Of a DNA stretch of 64,000 nt, positions 41,205 through 51,100 are shown one piece after another. The position numbers were made by a program, and so were the translations under genes. The stretch covers positions 1-64,000 of the forward strand of contig DASTXR010000006.1 in assembly GCA_035765415.1 (NCBI GenBank). Direction: 5' to 3'. Below the pieces are notes generated by a model. It was not told where the DNA came from. It ran no database searches and saw only the letters and a list, made by a program, of their open reading frames with translations. Position 1 is the stretch's first letter; every line of letters starts with the position of its first letter. Source of the DNA: CADEED01 sp035765415. GTDB lineage: Bacteria > Pseudomonadota > Gammaproteobacteria > Steroidobacterales > Steroidobacteraceae.

Positions 41205-42427
41205 GACGCCTTCTCCTTGGCGGGTTTGGGATCTTCGTATCTATCTACCAGGCTCATGAACCAGCGATAACGGCCGTTATCCCACTTGTAGCCGGTGAGC
41301 CGTTCGTCGAGCTTGATCGAGTGTTTGAGCCCGACCGGAAAGATCCTGAACTGCCTGCGGATTTTTTCCGAGACCTGCGGCTGATCGAGATTCAGCGCGA
41401 AGCTGTAGGGCTCCACGCGTCCGAAGTGATGCACCGAGTGCTGTCCGACTTCATAGAAATCCTTCGAGAGCTTGGGGTAAATGCCCGGAATGTACTGGTG
41501 CAGGTCGATGTCGCCCTTGACCTCCATCGTGTAGTACAGCGCGGCGATGAGCGGATTGCAGAACGGCGTGGGAAATGCAGCCGCGCCGCGCAGCAGGCCT
41601 TCGAGGTATCCGTTGCCCGCAACACCGATGAGGCCCGATGGAATCGCGTCGTGATGCGAGCCGTGCATGTACACGAAGTCGAGCTCGGAGTTGTGGCTCA
41701 CCCAGTGGTCGCGATAGAACCACTCGTTGATGACCTTGACGAAGCTGACCTGCAGGAAAGCGCCGATGATCAGCGTCGCCGGCAGCAGCACGGCCGAGAA
41801 GCTCGCGTGCGTGATCACCAGGTACCACGGAATCAGGATGATGACGTGCGTCAGGATTCCCGTGAAATAGGCGTGCAGGATTTCGAGCGTGATGTTCGGC
41901 TGGTTTTCCAGGTGCTTCTTCCACATCGACTGCATGAGGATTTCGCGCACCAGCTCCTTCTTGTGCAGGTGCGCCACGAGGATCACCGTGCGATAGGCCG
42001 TCAGCAGGATGAAATGGCCATAGAAAAGATACAGCGCCGCCGTGCGCATCCACTCCACGTGGTGCGGAAGGTTCGGTGTCACGGAGATCACGTAGTTCTC
42101 CACCAGCAGCACGCCGATGGCGACGAGATACGGCCACTTGATGTTCCGTATCTTGTAGGCCAGCGAATAGAACACGTCCTGCGGCCTCGAGAGGATGACG
42201 GGCATCCGCAGCTCGATGCCGTGCCTGATCGGAAACGCGAAGATCATGAACGCGCACAAGGCGAGTCCGATGGCGCACATCACCGGCGCCGACCCGTAGG
42301 CGGCGAAAATGACGGCCGCGCAGATCGCGATCATCAGCGTGTAGTCGATAGCATCCTTGCCCTGCAGATTGATTCTCTGCTTCTTGATTCCATACAACTG
42401 ATGGAAATATTCAGCTTCCGTACTCAT
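41201..42427 (-). CDS. Integral-membrane di-iron hydroxylase/desaturase
   Basis: 408 residues with at least six hydrophobic segments (e.g. YTLMIAICAAVIFAAYG, LVAIGVLLVENYVISV, ILTHVIILIPWYLVITH, LLPATLIIGAFLQVS). Three His clusters fit the membrane di-iron family: HWVSH (His241-245), HGSHHD (His255, 258, 259) and HSVHH (His330, 333, 334), i.e. HxxxH, HxxHH, HxxHH. Relatives hydroxylate or desaturate fatty acyl or sterol chains with oxygen. Lying inside the PKS operon, it most likely oxidises the polyketide or its acyl precursor at the membrane. Confidence 0.8.
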   Translation of the reverse strand: MSTEAEYFHQLYGIKKQRINLQGKDAIDYTLMIAICAAVIFAAYGSAPVMCAIGLALCAFMIFAFPIRHGIELRMPVILSRPQDVFYSLAYKIRNIKWPYLVAIGVLLVENYVISVTPNLPHHVEWMRTAALYLFYGHFILLTAYRTVILVAHLHKKELVREILMQSMWKKHLENQPNITLEILHAYFTGILTHVIILIPWYLVITHASFSAVLLPATLIIGAFLQVSFVKVINEWFYRDHWVSHNSELDFVYMHGSHHDAIPSGLIGVAGNGYLEGLLRGAAAFPTPFCNPLIAALYYTMEVKGDIDLHQYIPGIYPKLSKDFYEVGQHSVHHFGRVEPYSFALNLDQPQVSEKIRRQFRIFPVGLKHSIKLDERLTGYKWDNGRYRWFMSLVDRYEDPKPAKEKAS

Positions 42428-42442
42428 GGGATTTCCTCTGGC

Positions 42443-43414
42443 TCACGCCACCGAAACGACGACGTTTCCTTTCTTGTGACCCTGGTCGACGTATTTGTGC
42501 GCTTCGACCATCTGGTCGAGCGTGTAGCGTCGGTCGACGACGACTCGCAATTTTCCCGCGGCGATGAGATCGCCGACGAACTCCAGCGCCTCGGGGGTTT
42601 CCGGCGGCCCCTCGCCGAGAATCAGTTTCCGCGCGCCCGTCAGTTTCATGCGCAGCATCGAGAGGCTGGGCATCGCCGGCGTGCAATTCAGATAGGTGCC
42701 GCCAGCCTTCAACACGTTCATCGCGTCGGCGAAAGGGCACTTTCCCACCGCGTCGAAGACCACGTCATAACGCGACCCGGTCTTCGAGAAATCGCCGGCC
42801 GTGTAGTCGATGACCAGATCGGCGCCCAGCGATCGCAGCAGCTCGAGATTCGCGGTGCTGCTGACGGCCGTCACCCGTGCGCCGAAATGTTTGGCGAGCT
42901 GCACCGCGTAGGTGCCCACGCTTCCCGATGCGCCGAAGATCAGTACTTCCTGGCCGGGCACCACTGCGGCACGACGCAGGTAGTGCAGCGCCGTGCGTGC
43001 CCCGATGGGAACGGCCGCGGCTTCTTCGTAGGAGAGCGTGCGCGGAATCGTGGCGATCGGGCCGTTTTCCGGCAGGCAGCGGTATTCCGCGTATGCACCG
43101 AAGCCCTTCAGCGTCGCGGCGAATATCCGATCGCCCGGCGCGAATCGCGTGACCTGCGCGCCGACCGCCTCGACCTGCCCGGCGAGCTCGATTCCGAGGA
43201 TCGACTGGCGCGGGCCCCTGATTCCCAGCACCAGGCGCGCGGGCAACCACACCAGCGCGGGCACGGTGAAACTTCTGATGCGGAAGTCGCCCATCGACAC
43301 GGTGGTGGCGCGAATCCTCACCAGCACCTCGCGCGGGCCAGGCATCGGCTTCGTCACATCCTGCAACTGCAGCACCTCGGGCGGGCCATACTTCGTGCAA
43401 ACCACTGCTCTCAT
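42443..43414 (-). CDS. MDR-family NAD(P)H oxidoreductase (quinone reductase/enoyl reductase-like)
   Basis: 323 residues. Medium-chain dehydrogenase/reductase of the zinc-independent quinone oxidoreductase type: MRAVVCTKYGPPEVLQL opening, GIELAGQVEAVG, and the nucleotide loop FGASGSVGTYAVQLAKHFGA. No structural-zinc Cys set. In PKS clusters such proteins may act as trans enoyl reductases or tailoring reductases, but many are detoxification enzymes, so the substrate is unclear. It lies nine bases from the outer-membrane protein gene and 15 from the hydroxylase, so it is certainly in the operon. Confidence 0.85.
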   Translation of the reverse strand: MRAVVCTKYGPPEVLQLQDVTKPMPGPREVLVRIRATTVSMGDFRIRSFTVPALVWLPARLVLGIRGPRQSILGIELAGQVEAVGAQVTRFAPGDRIFAATLKGFGAYAEYRCLPENGPIATIPRTLSYEEAAAVPIGARTALHYLRRAAVVPGQEVLIFGASGSVGTYAVQLAKHFGARVTAVSSTANLELLRSLGADLVIDYTAGDFSKTGSRYDVVFDAVGKCPFADAMNVLKAGGTYLNCTPAMPSLSMLRMKLTGARKLILGEGPPETPEALEFVGDLIAAGKLRVVVDRRYTLDQMVEAHKYVDQGHKKGNVVVSVA

Positions 43415-43423
43415 GTCCGTCTC

Positions 43424-44740
43424 CTAAAACTGGTATTGGATCTTGAAGACGATCTGCTTCTGATCGCGCACGCTGAACAAGGCGCTGTCCGCGTCCTGTG
43501 AATACGGATACACGACGTTGAAGCCCAGCCTCATGTTGTCGCTCAGGTCGTAGGTAGTCAGGAGCATCGCCAGGCTGCCGCTCTGCGGCATGCTGTGAAA
43601 ATTGAGGAAGTTGATGGTGAGGTCGTCATGCAGGAGCATCTTCGTGATGCTCAACAGCAGCGACTGGCTGTCCTTGGGCGCGCTGGCCACTTCGCCGCTC
43701 CAGTCCATGACGTGCCGGTTCACGCCTTCGAGACTCACGGTGAGCGTGGAGCTCGGGGAATATTCGGCGCCGAAGTACGCGTCGACGACGTCCCGCTTCA
43801 CGATCTGCAGCGCCGCGTCGTTGAAGGCCTGGTCGGATTTCCATGCGACCTCGCCGCGAAAGATGACCTGCTTCAGCGCGTAGTTGAATACGGCGCCGGC
43901 GAGCGAGAACCGCTCCCTTTGCCGCGTGACCAGCCCGTCCGTTCCCAGGCTCAACGCGTAGTCGTTGGCGACCAGGTTGGCGGCCATCACGGTGATGTCG
44001 GCGTCTTCGAACGTCTTGCGCCAGCTCGCGCCGAACTCTGCGAGGTCGTCTTCGCCGCCCACCTCGCTGCGATAACGAAGCGGATCGAAGTAGTAAGCCG
44101 TGCCGGGCAGCGGGTTCTCGTTGAACTCGGCGCGCGGAATGTAGAACGCGCTCCACTGACCGAAATCCGAATACTGGTCGACGGCCACCATGGGCTGACC
44201 CAGCCGCAGCTCGTCGAGATTGAAGTTGAAGAGCTCCCGCTGGTCCCGCGGACTGACCACGTCGGTGACGGGCGCGATGATGGATTCGCCCCAGGGCAGA
44301 ATCTGGTACCCGGCCTTGATGCTCGTCTGGCGGAAGCTCGTCTGCACGTAGGCCTGCGACAACATGAGGTCGGTGCCTTCCGCGTCATGCCGGTGATCCG
44401 GCCCCCAGAACACGGCTGCCTTGCCATCCAGTTGGACGAAGAACCTTTCGTTGAAGTAGTCGGCGTATTCCACGCGCGCGGACGTCCGGTTCTTCACCAG
44501 CGATTCCGGCTGCGCCACCTTGTACGAGGCCTCGTGCGCCAGCGTGACGCGCAACGGTGACGTCGCCTGGTCCGACACCTCGCTGACCAGCGTGTCGTCC
44601 GAAGCCGCCGCGTCGGCGACGTCGAGCCCCATGTCCACGACCATGTCCGTGTTCGTGGCGGGCACTTCGTCGCCTGCCAGCAACGGGCCGCTGAATGCCG
44701 CGCAGGCAATGCACAGCAGTGTTGTTGAGTTCTGTGCCAT
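43424..44740 (-). CDS. Outer-membrane beta-barrel protein of the export set
   Basis: 438 residues with a signal peptide (LLCIACAAFSGPLLAG). The mature part is rich in alternating aromatic/polar strands and ends in IVFKIQYQF, the C-terminal Phe signature of outer-membrane proteins. It resembles the DUF1302-like barrels that accompany LolA-like and RND proteins. Its ATG overlaps the LolA-like stop by one base (TAATG). I infer it provides an outer-membrane exit, or receives the exported product, together with the next two genes. Confidence 0.78.
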   Translation of the reverse strand: MAQNSTTLLCIACAAFSGPLLAGDEVPATNTDMVVDMGLDVADAAASDDTLVSEVSDQATSPLRVTLAHEASYKVAQPESLVKNRTSARVEYADYFNERFFVQLDGKAAVFWGPDHRHDAEGTDLMLSQAYVQTSFRQTSIKAGYQILPWGESIIAPVTDVVSPRDQRELFNFNLDELRLGQPMVAVDQYSDFGQWSAFYIPRAEFNENPLPGTAYYFDPLRYRSEVGGEDDLAEFGASWRKTFEDADITVMAANLVANDYALSLGTDGLVTRQRERFSLAGAVFNYALKQVIFRGEVAWKSDQAFNDAALQIVKRDVVDAYFGAEYSPSSTLTVSLEGVNRHVMDWSGEVASAPKDSQSLLLSITKMLLHDDLTINFLNFHSMPQSGSLAMLLTTYDLSDNMRLGFNVVYPYSQDADSALFSVRDQKQIVFKIQYQF

Positions 44741-45624
44741 TACCGGTAGTAGTTGCGTAACAACGCCAGGTTGCGTTCACGGAAAGTGAAGTCGGTCAGG
44801 CTGCGCTCGGTGAGCAGCTCATCCGGCACGTCCTTGTGATAGGTGACCGAGATGTTGTCGATGGACGTGATCCTGCCCGTGGAAAGATTGTTCATCGTCT
44901 GCTGCCTGGCTACCCAGACGTCATCGATCTGCGTGTACTTCCGGTACAGCCGCTGCCGGTAGAACTTTCCGGAACGGTTGTAGATGTCTTCCTTGAGATA
45001 CAGGTTCCTTTCCTTGTCGACCCAGACGATGAGCTTGCCGTACGCGGTTTTGCGCGCGCGCTCCTGCGTCGGAGTCACTTCGATGACCCATGCCGGGCGC
45101 CCGTCGTAGGGTTCCTCGCGCAGGATGTTGTACGTGTACTCCTCGACCTTTCTCGCCTGCGCATCGTCGGCGAAGAACTCCGTTCCGAAGAAGGCGCCGC
45201 CATCCTCGTTGTCGCTGCCGGACACCAGGCGCCGCACCTTGCCGAGCGCGGGCAGGTACAACATGTTTTCGTTGTCCCGGGCCGGGTCGTAGTACTCGTA
45301 GCGCAACATGCCGATGCCCTTGTCGGTGATCGGCTGCAGAACCAGCGCGATCGACCTGGCGTCCTTGTTGCCGTCTCCGTATTTCTTTTCGCCGACCTCC
45401 AGCACCACCACGCGGGGCTTTTCCTTGCAACGCAGGCCCTGGCCGCCGTTGTCGTACTTGCACGTGGACAGCTGCGTCTTCACCACCGCGGTGGTGAAGG
45501 ACTTCCTGGCAACGTCATCGACCTGTTTCATGATCTCCGTGCCATCCGTGGCGAGCAGCCGCAGCGGCACCATCAGGCTGCCGACGGCGAACAGGCGCGC
45601 GATGACGCCGATATGCATTTTCAT
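44740..45624 (-). CDS. LolA-like periplasmic outer-membrane lipoprotein-sorting protein
   Basis: 294 residues from ATG 45624 with AAGGAGGAA upstream, overlapping the RND stop (ATGA). Signal peptide to about residue 26. The mature protein is a lipid-carrier type half-barrel seen in outer-membrane lipoprotein-sorting relatives (YEYYDPARDNENMLYLPALG, GKLIVWVDKERNLYLKEDI, IDDVWVARQQTM). It would ferry a hydrophobic cargo from the inner-membrane RND exporter to the outer membrane. Such sets (RND, LolA-like, barrel) occur together elsewhere; here they are embedded in a PKS operon. Confidence 0.8.
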   Translation of the reverse strand: MKMHIGVIARLFAVGSLMVPLRLLATDGTEIMKQVDDVARKSFTTAVVKTQLSTCKYDNGGQGLRCKEKPRVVVLEVGEKKYGDGNKDARSIALVLQPITDKGIGMLRYEYYDPARDNENMLYLPALGKVRRLVSGSDNEDGGAFFGTEFFADDAQARKVEEYTYNILREEPYDGRPAWVIEVTPTQERARKTAYGKLIVWVDKERNLYLKEDIYNRSGKFYRQRLYRKYTQIDDVWVARQQTMNNLSTGRITSIDNISVTYHKDVPDELLTERSLTDFTFRERNLALLRNYYR

Positions 45625-48197
45625 GATGCTTCCTCCTTGGGAATGGGTAGTTCGAGCGCGGCTTCCCTGGGCGCGAACTTCAGTTTGAAAACCATGATCA
45701 GCGCGGGCGTGAGGAACAGCTCGCACACGAGGCCGGCGGTGATGGCGAGAAAGCCCAGCTTTCCGAGGTTCGCCCATCCCGGCGAGCTGGCGATGGCCAT
45801 GATTCCGAACCCGAAGCCGAGCACCATGGACGTGAAGACGATGGCCTGGCCGCACTCCTTCACGGTGTCGCGCAGCGCGCGCCGAATGTCCCCGTCCTTC
45901 AGCACCTCGCCGCGGTACAGCGTGACGAAGTGGATGGTGTCGTCGACCGCGATGCCTACGACAATCGGCGCGAGCATCATCGTGTAGAAGTCGATGGGAA
46001 TTTCCAAAAGGCCGAGTATCCCCAGCACCAGGAACGAGGGAATCAGATTGGGGATCAGCGAGATCAGGCCCGCCTTCAGCGAGCTGAAGATCACCAGCAG
46101 CAGGATCGAAATCACCAGCAGGCTCAAGCCGAAACTCTGCAGCTCGGTCATCATCAGGTAGTCGGCCGCCGTCATGCCCATGGCAAACAACCCGGTGATC
46201 GACACGGACGCCGCGGGGTAAGTCACGCGGATCTGGTCGAGCGAGGCATTGATGTCCTTCTTCATGAGCTCGAAGACATCCGTGTACTCGTACGATCCGT
46301 AACTGCGCAGCGTGATGGCCACGTTGGCCTTCCGGTAGTTCTCGCTGACCACCTTTTCGCGCTCCTCGGGATCGGCGCTGTTGAACATGAACAGCGTCTG
46401 CGACAGCTCCTCGCGATTGGCCGGAATCGCGTACATCTCCGGGCGCCCTTCGTTCTGCTTCTGCGAAGCGTCCTTGACGATGTCGACGATGGAGAACGTG
46501 GTCACGACGTACTTCGAGTAGTTGGTCTCCAGCTTTCGTTGCATGTCCTCGATGACGCGCAGCACCGCCGGATCCTGCAGCGCGTTGTCCGCGCCCGCAT
46601 CGATGTACAGCGAGACGCGCGACGAACCGGCCATCACTTTGTCGAGCAGCATGATGCTCTGGTAGAAGTTGGATTCTTCCGGGTACTGGTCGTAGGTGCG
46701 GTAGTCGACCCTCGCCTTGAACGAGCCGAACACGCAGACCGCCAGGACCAGGCAGAACGCCACGACGTAGGTTCGCGGCCGTTTCTCCACCGCGGGCACG
46801 ACGCGCTCCAGCACCTTCTGCAGGGACGCCGCGAAGTTCGGGACGAGCCTGCCTATCCAGGCAGCGAATCGATTTCGCGTGGGCTTCTGCTTCTTGGGCA
46901 CCGGCGCCGCCAGATCGAGCAGCGCCGGCAACAGGTAGATGGTCAGCACGAGCGCCGTGAACACGCCGGTCGCCGACATGATGGAGAAGTTCCGGATCGG
47001 AACGAGGTTCGTATAGGACAGCGACAACATCGCCGCCATGGCGGTCGCGGCGGTCAACAGGCAGGCCAGCCCGGCCTTTTCATACGTGGCACGCATCGCC
47101 GACCGGAAATCGTGGCCTTCGTTGCGGAAGTACAGGTAGCCCGAGATCACGTGCACGGCGTCGGCCATGCCCATCGTCAGTATCAGCAGGATGGTGAGGA
47201 TGACGAACGGCGTGGCGGGCAGGCCGAACAATCCGGCGATGCCCAGCGTCCAGACCGTGCTCAGGATGACGATGAGGAACGACCAGGCAACCGCGGCGAA
47301 CGAGCGGAAGATGAGCCACAACGCACTCAGCATGATCAGCAGCGCCGCGAGGTACAGCACGGCCATTTCTTCGCCCATCTTGAGCTGGTTTTCGGATTCG
47401 ATGGTGCTGCCCACCTTGTAGTACTCGAGATGATTCGCGTACTCGGGCTTGGCCAGGATCTCCTTCAGGGCGGCGTTGAGCGCCAGGTAGTCCGCCGTGT
47501 CGGTGGGCTTGAAGCGTGGCGGCCCCTTCCTGGCCTGCTGCTGCTCCGCGTTGGTGATCTCCGCCATCATGTCGATGGAGCTGTCGCCGGCCGGCTGCTC
47601 GACCGCATCCACCGGGATGGCGCCAAAATCCGTCTTGATGAAGATCGCGCCGTATTGCATGTCGCGCGAGAAGAACTTCAGCGGAAAGTCCCGCTGCGAC
47701 GCGGCCACCTTCCTGATCTCGTCGAGCTCGCGTTGCGAGGTGGGAACCACGTCCCCGACCAGTTCGCGAGACAGCAGGATGTCGTCCTTGACCGTGAGCA
47801 CGAACGCATTGATGAGGCAATCGACGTCGACGACGTGATCCAGCGCCGATCGCTCGCCGTTCGGGAGTGTTGCCTCGTAGTTCGTGAGGTCGTCGCGAAT
47901 ACCCTTGACCGCGAGCAGCGACTTCGTGGTGAACACGTCGCCGTCTTTCGCCTTGTAGACGATGACCACGCCGTCCTCGCTGCCGAACTGCTCGTGGAAC
48001 TCGTTGTAGGCGACGAATGCCGCGTCGTCCTGTTCGAACCACTTCTCCAGCGTGAAGTCGAACTTGAGCTTCGTCATGCCGAAGAAGCAGATGCCGGTGG
48101 CCACCGCGAACAGCGCGAGCACCAGCCACTTCCTCTTCTGCACACGCTCCGGTATCCCGGCGATGTGGCCTGCAATCCCATTCAGTACGTTTTTCAT
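45621..48197 (-). CDS. RND/MMPL-family exporter
   Basis: 858 residues with two copies of a six-segment membrane domain, each led by a large periplasmic loop (about residues 55-230 and 490-650). The hallmark ILTMGMADAVHVISG and its counterpart IVVGIAVDDTIHFVT carry the Asp of the proton relay. A basic N-terminus (GIPERVQKRKWLVLALF) starts the first segment. It belongs to the hydrophobic/amphiphilic exporter group (MmpL/HpnN-like), which moves lipids and polyketides. Its ATG overlaps the PKS stop. Export of the polyketide product, or self-protection, is the natural role. Confidence 0.9.
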   Translation of the reverse strand: MKNVLNGIAGHIAGIPERVQKRKWLVLALFAVATGICFFGMTKLKFDFTLEKWFEQDDAAFVAYNEFHEQFGSEDGVVIVYKAKDGDVFTTKSLLAVKGIRDDLTNYEATLPNGERSALDHVVDVDCLINAFVLTVKDDILLSRELVGDVVPTSQRELDEIRKVAASQRDFPLKFFSRDMQYGAIFIKTDFGAIPVDAVEQPAGDSSIDMMAEITNAEQQQARKGPPRFKPTDTADYLALNAALKEILAKPEYANHLEYYKVGSTIESENQLKMGEEMAVLYLAALLIMLSALWLIFRSFAAVAWSFLIVILSTVWTLGIAGLFGLPATPFVILTILLILTMGMADAVHVISGYLYFRNEGHDFRSAMRATYEKAGLACLLTAATAMAAMLSLSYTNLVPIRNFSIMSATGVFTALVLTIYLLPALLDLAAPVPKKQKPTRNRFAAWIGRLVPNFAASLQKVLERVVPAVEKRPRTYVVAFCLVLAVCVFGSFKARVDYRTYDQYPEESNFYQSIMLLDKVMAGSSRVSLYIDAGADNALQDPAVLRVIEDMQRKLETNYSKYVVTTFSIVDIVKDASQKQNEGRPEMYAIPANREELSQTLFMFNSADPEEREKVVSENYRKANVAITLRSYGSYEYTDVFELMKKDINASLDQIRVTYPAASVSITGLFAMGMTAADYLMMTELQSFGLSLLVISILLLVIFSSLKAGLISLIPNLIPSFLVLGILGLLEIPIDFYTMMLAPIVVGIAVDDTIHFVTLYRGEVLKDGDIRRALRDTVKECGQAIVFTSMVLGFGFGIMAIASSPGWANLGKLGFLAITAGLVCELFLTPALIMVFKLKFAPREAALELPIPKEEAS

Positions 48198-51100
48198 GAT
48201 TTTCTCTCGAGTTGATCCTGCGGCATGAACCGGAACGACCGGACGCTGAAGCTCCGGAAGTTCACGAGGACGAGGCCTCGTTCATTGGCGATCTTGACGT
48301 TGAACTTCAGGACTTCCGTGTTGCCCTGCTGGCGGGAGCCGGCCGGCTCCACGTACACGAAACACGCGGGCGCGGTATGCCTGCGGATCTCCACTTCTTC
48401 GATGGCGAACGGTAGATAGGGAACGGAGGTGTCGGCGCCGCCGATCAGCGCGGAGACGGTTTGCAGTGCGCCGTCGACGATGCAGGGATGCAGCGTGAAG
48501 TCGTCGAACCCGGCCCGCAGATGATCCGCGATCGCGATTCTCGCCAGCGCGAAGTTCTCGCCGACATGCAACTCCTGCATGGTGCGAAACGCCGGGCCAT
48601 AACTGATGCCCGAGGTTTCGAACAGGTCATAAAATGGCGCGCCCTCCAGGCGCTTTGAGCACGCTTGCCTGAGCGCATCGATCGACAGGTATTCATCGGC
48701 CGCGAATTTTCCGGCCGCGCCGGAAGCCGCGTCGTCGTAGTGAATCTCGCCCTCGCAGTGCACGACCTTCTCGCCGTCCTCGCCGTACGACGAGATGACG
48801 TACCCGGCCTTGCCGTGGGCAGGTTCCAGCGAAGTCTGGATGATCCGCGGCTCTTCGCCGAACACCAGAGGCTGCACCCAGACCACGTCCTCGAGCCTCG
48901 CCACGTTCGCCGTGCCGGCGATCGACGCTGACACGCAGGCAATCTCCAGGAATCCGGCGCCGGGGAAAATCATCTGACCGTTGACCTTGTGATCGCGCGC
49001 ATAAAACGCATCGGCCGACAGCCAGGAGCTGAAGCTCACTTCCCTGAGCGTCGATGAGTTGTGCGAGACCAGCGGATGTAGCGGCGCGTTCTCGCGCACG
49101 ACGCTCGCCTTTGCCGGCGCGGCGGAGCTCGAGAGCGGGTAACTGTCGCGGGCGAATGGATAGACGGGCAGAGACACACGCCGCGGCAGCGCATTTGCGT
49201 GCAGCTTCTCCCATTCCACGTCCTCACCCGCCGTCCAGGCTTGCGCGAGGCCGTCGAGGTCGCGAGCCGCCAGCGCTTCGCGCGCTTTGCCGGATTTACC
49301 GGCGGGTCGGCGGACCTCGAGGCTGCCGCGATGCACTCCGGGCGTCGCGCCGCGGCCGAACTCGCGCAGTTTCACGCAGAGCTCTTGAGTGTCAGCGGCC
49401 ACGAAAGCCAACCGTTCCGTCATCGCTTCGCGGCCTGTCTGCAGGGTGTACGCCAGCGCCGCCATGTCGACGGCTTCGGCGGTTTCCACGTGTTGCAGCA
49501 GGCGGTTCGCATATTCGAACAGACGCTCTTCGTTCCTGGCCGAGAGCACGACCAGCTGAGGACCGGCCTGCGGCGCGGGCGCCAGGTTCCCGTACTCTTC
49601 GAGCACGACGCAGGCGTTCACACCACCAGCGCCGAACGAGTTGATGAGAGCGCGCCGTGGATGCCCCTCGGGCGCATCCCAGGTCGCGAGACCGTGTTGC
49701 AGGAAGAAAGGCGAGTCGGCGAATTCGATGCCCGGATTGACCACGTCCGAGTGGATAGTCGGCAGCAGTTTCCGGTGCTTCATCTGCAGCAGGATCTTGG
49801 TGATGCCCGCGATGCCGGCCGCGGACTCCGCATGACCCAGGTTGGCTTTCACGGAACCTACCGGGCAGAAGCCCACCTTTTCCGTCTGTCTCCTGAAGGC
49901 TTGCGTGAGCGCGGCGATCTCGAGGCTGTCACCGAGCTGCGTTCCGGTCCCATGCCCTTCGATGTAACCGATGGTTTCCGGATGGATGTCCGCCTTGCGC
50001 AACGTGTGGTCGATGAGCTGCGCCTGTGAATTCGGGTTGGGCGCGGAGTACCCGTTCGAACGGCCGCCATGCTCGAAGGCGCTGCTGCGGATGACCGCGT
50101 AAATGTGATCGCGATGTTCGATCGCCTTGCTCAGCGGCTTCAGCACCAGCGAACCGACGCCTTCGCCCGGCACGAAGCCGTCGTCGCCCGCGCCGTAGCT
50201 GCGGCATTTTCCTTCCGTCGCCAGCATGCGTCGCTGGCAGAACGACTGGTATTTCTCCGGAGTCAGATACAGGTTGACCGCTCCGGCGATCGCCACCTGG
50301 CATTCGCCGCGGTGGAGGCTCTCACACGCCTGGTGGATGGCCACCAGCGAGGAGGAACACGCCGTATCCACCGGCATGCTCGGTCCGCGAAAATCGAAGA
50401 AATATGAAACGCGATTCGCGAGCGACCAGGGCAGCGAGCTCGCCGAGGAATTGGTGGTGATTCCGACGAACACTCCCACGTCGGCGCTCTTCGCCTTGGG
50501 AAACAGTTTCTTCAGGCTGTCGCGCGAGTAGCCGGCATCTTCCACCGCGGACCACACCGACATCAGGAACAGGCGCTCCTGCGGATCGATGAGCCGCGCC
50601 TCCTCCGCCGGAATGTTGAAAAACGGCGCGTCGAACTTGTCGAAGTCCTCGAGGAACGCACCGGACTTGCAGTAGATCCGATCGGCGAGCGCCTCGGCGT
50701 CCCAGCGACTCGCAGGCACGGTGCCCACGAGGTCTTTGCCTTCGCGCAGGTGTTCCCAGTACTGGCCGAGGTCCTGACAACCCGGGTAATCCCCGTGCAC
50801 CCCCACGATCGCGACAGGCTCCGCCTCGCCTCGCCGTGCTGGCTCGACCGTCGTTTCCGGTGGACTTTCTGCCGCGACCTGCGGCGCCTGCAGATTCAGG
50901 AATTTCGCGAGCGCAGCGGCCGCGTCGCGGGCGAGAAACTGCGCGAGCTCCTCGATCGTCTCGTATTCATAGAACAGGGTCTTCGGCAGCGCGCCGAGGT
51001 CACGGGACAGGCTCGCATTGAGGCGGCCGACCACGATCGAGTCGATGCCGAAAGCCTCGAACCGTTCCTGCGAATCGATGAGATCCGCGGATAGTTTGAT

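Noticed and set aside
41321..43501. 726-codon plus-strand frame
   Set aside because: Covers parts of three minus-strand genes and shows only charged, repetitive translation.
45930..48215. 761-codon plus-strand frame opposite the RND exporter
   Set aside because: Low-complexity charged translation, antisense to an unmistakable exporter.
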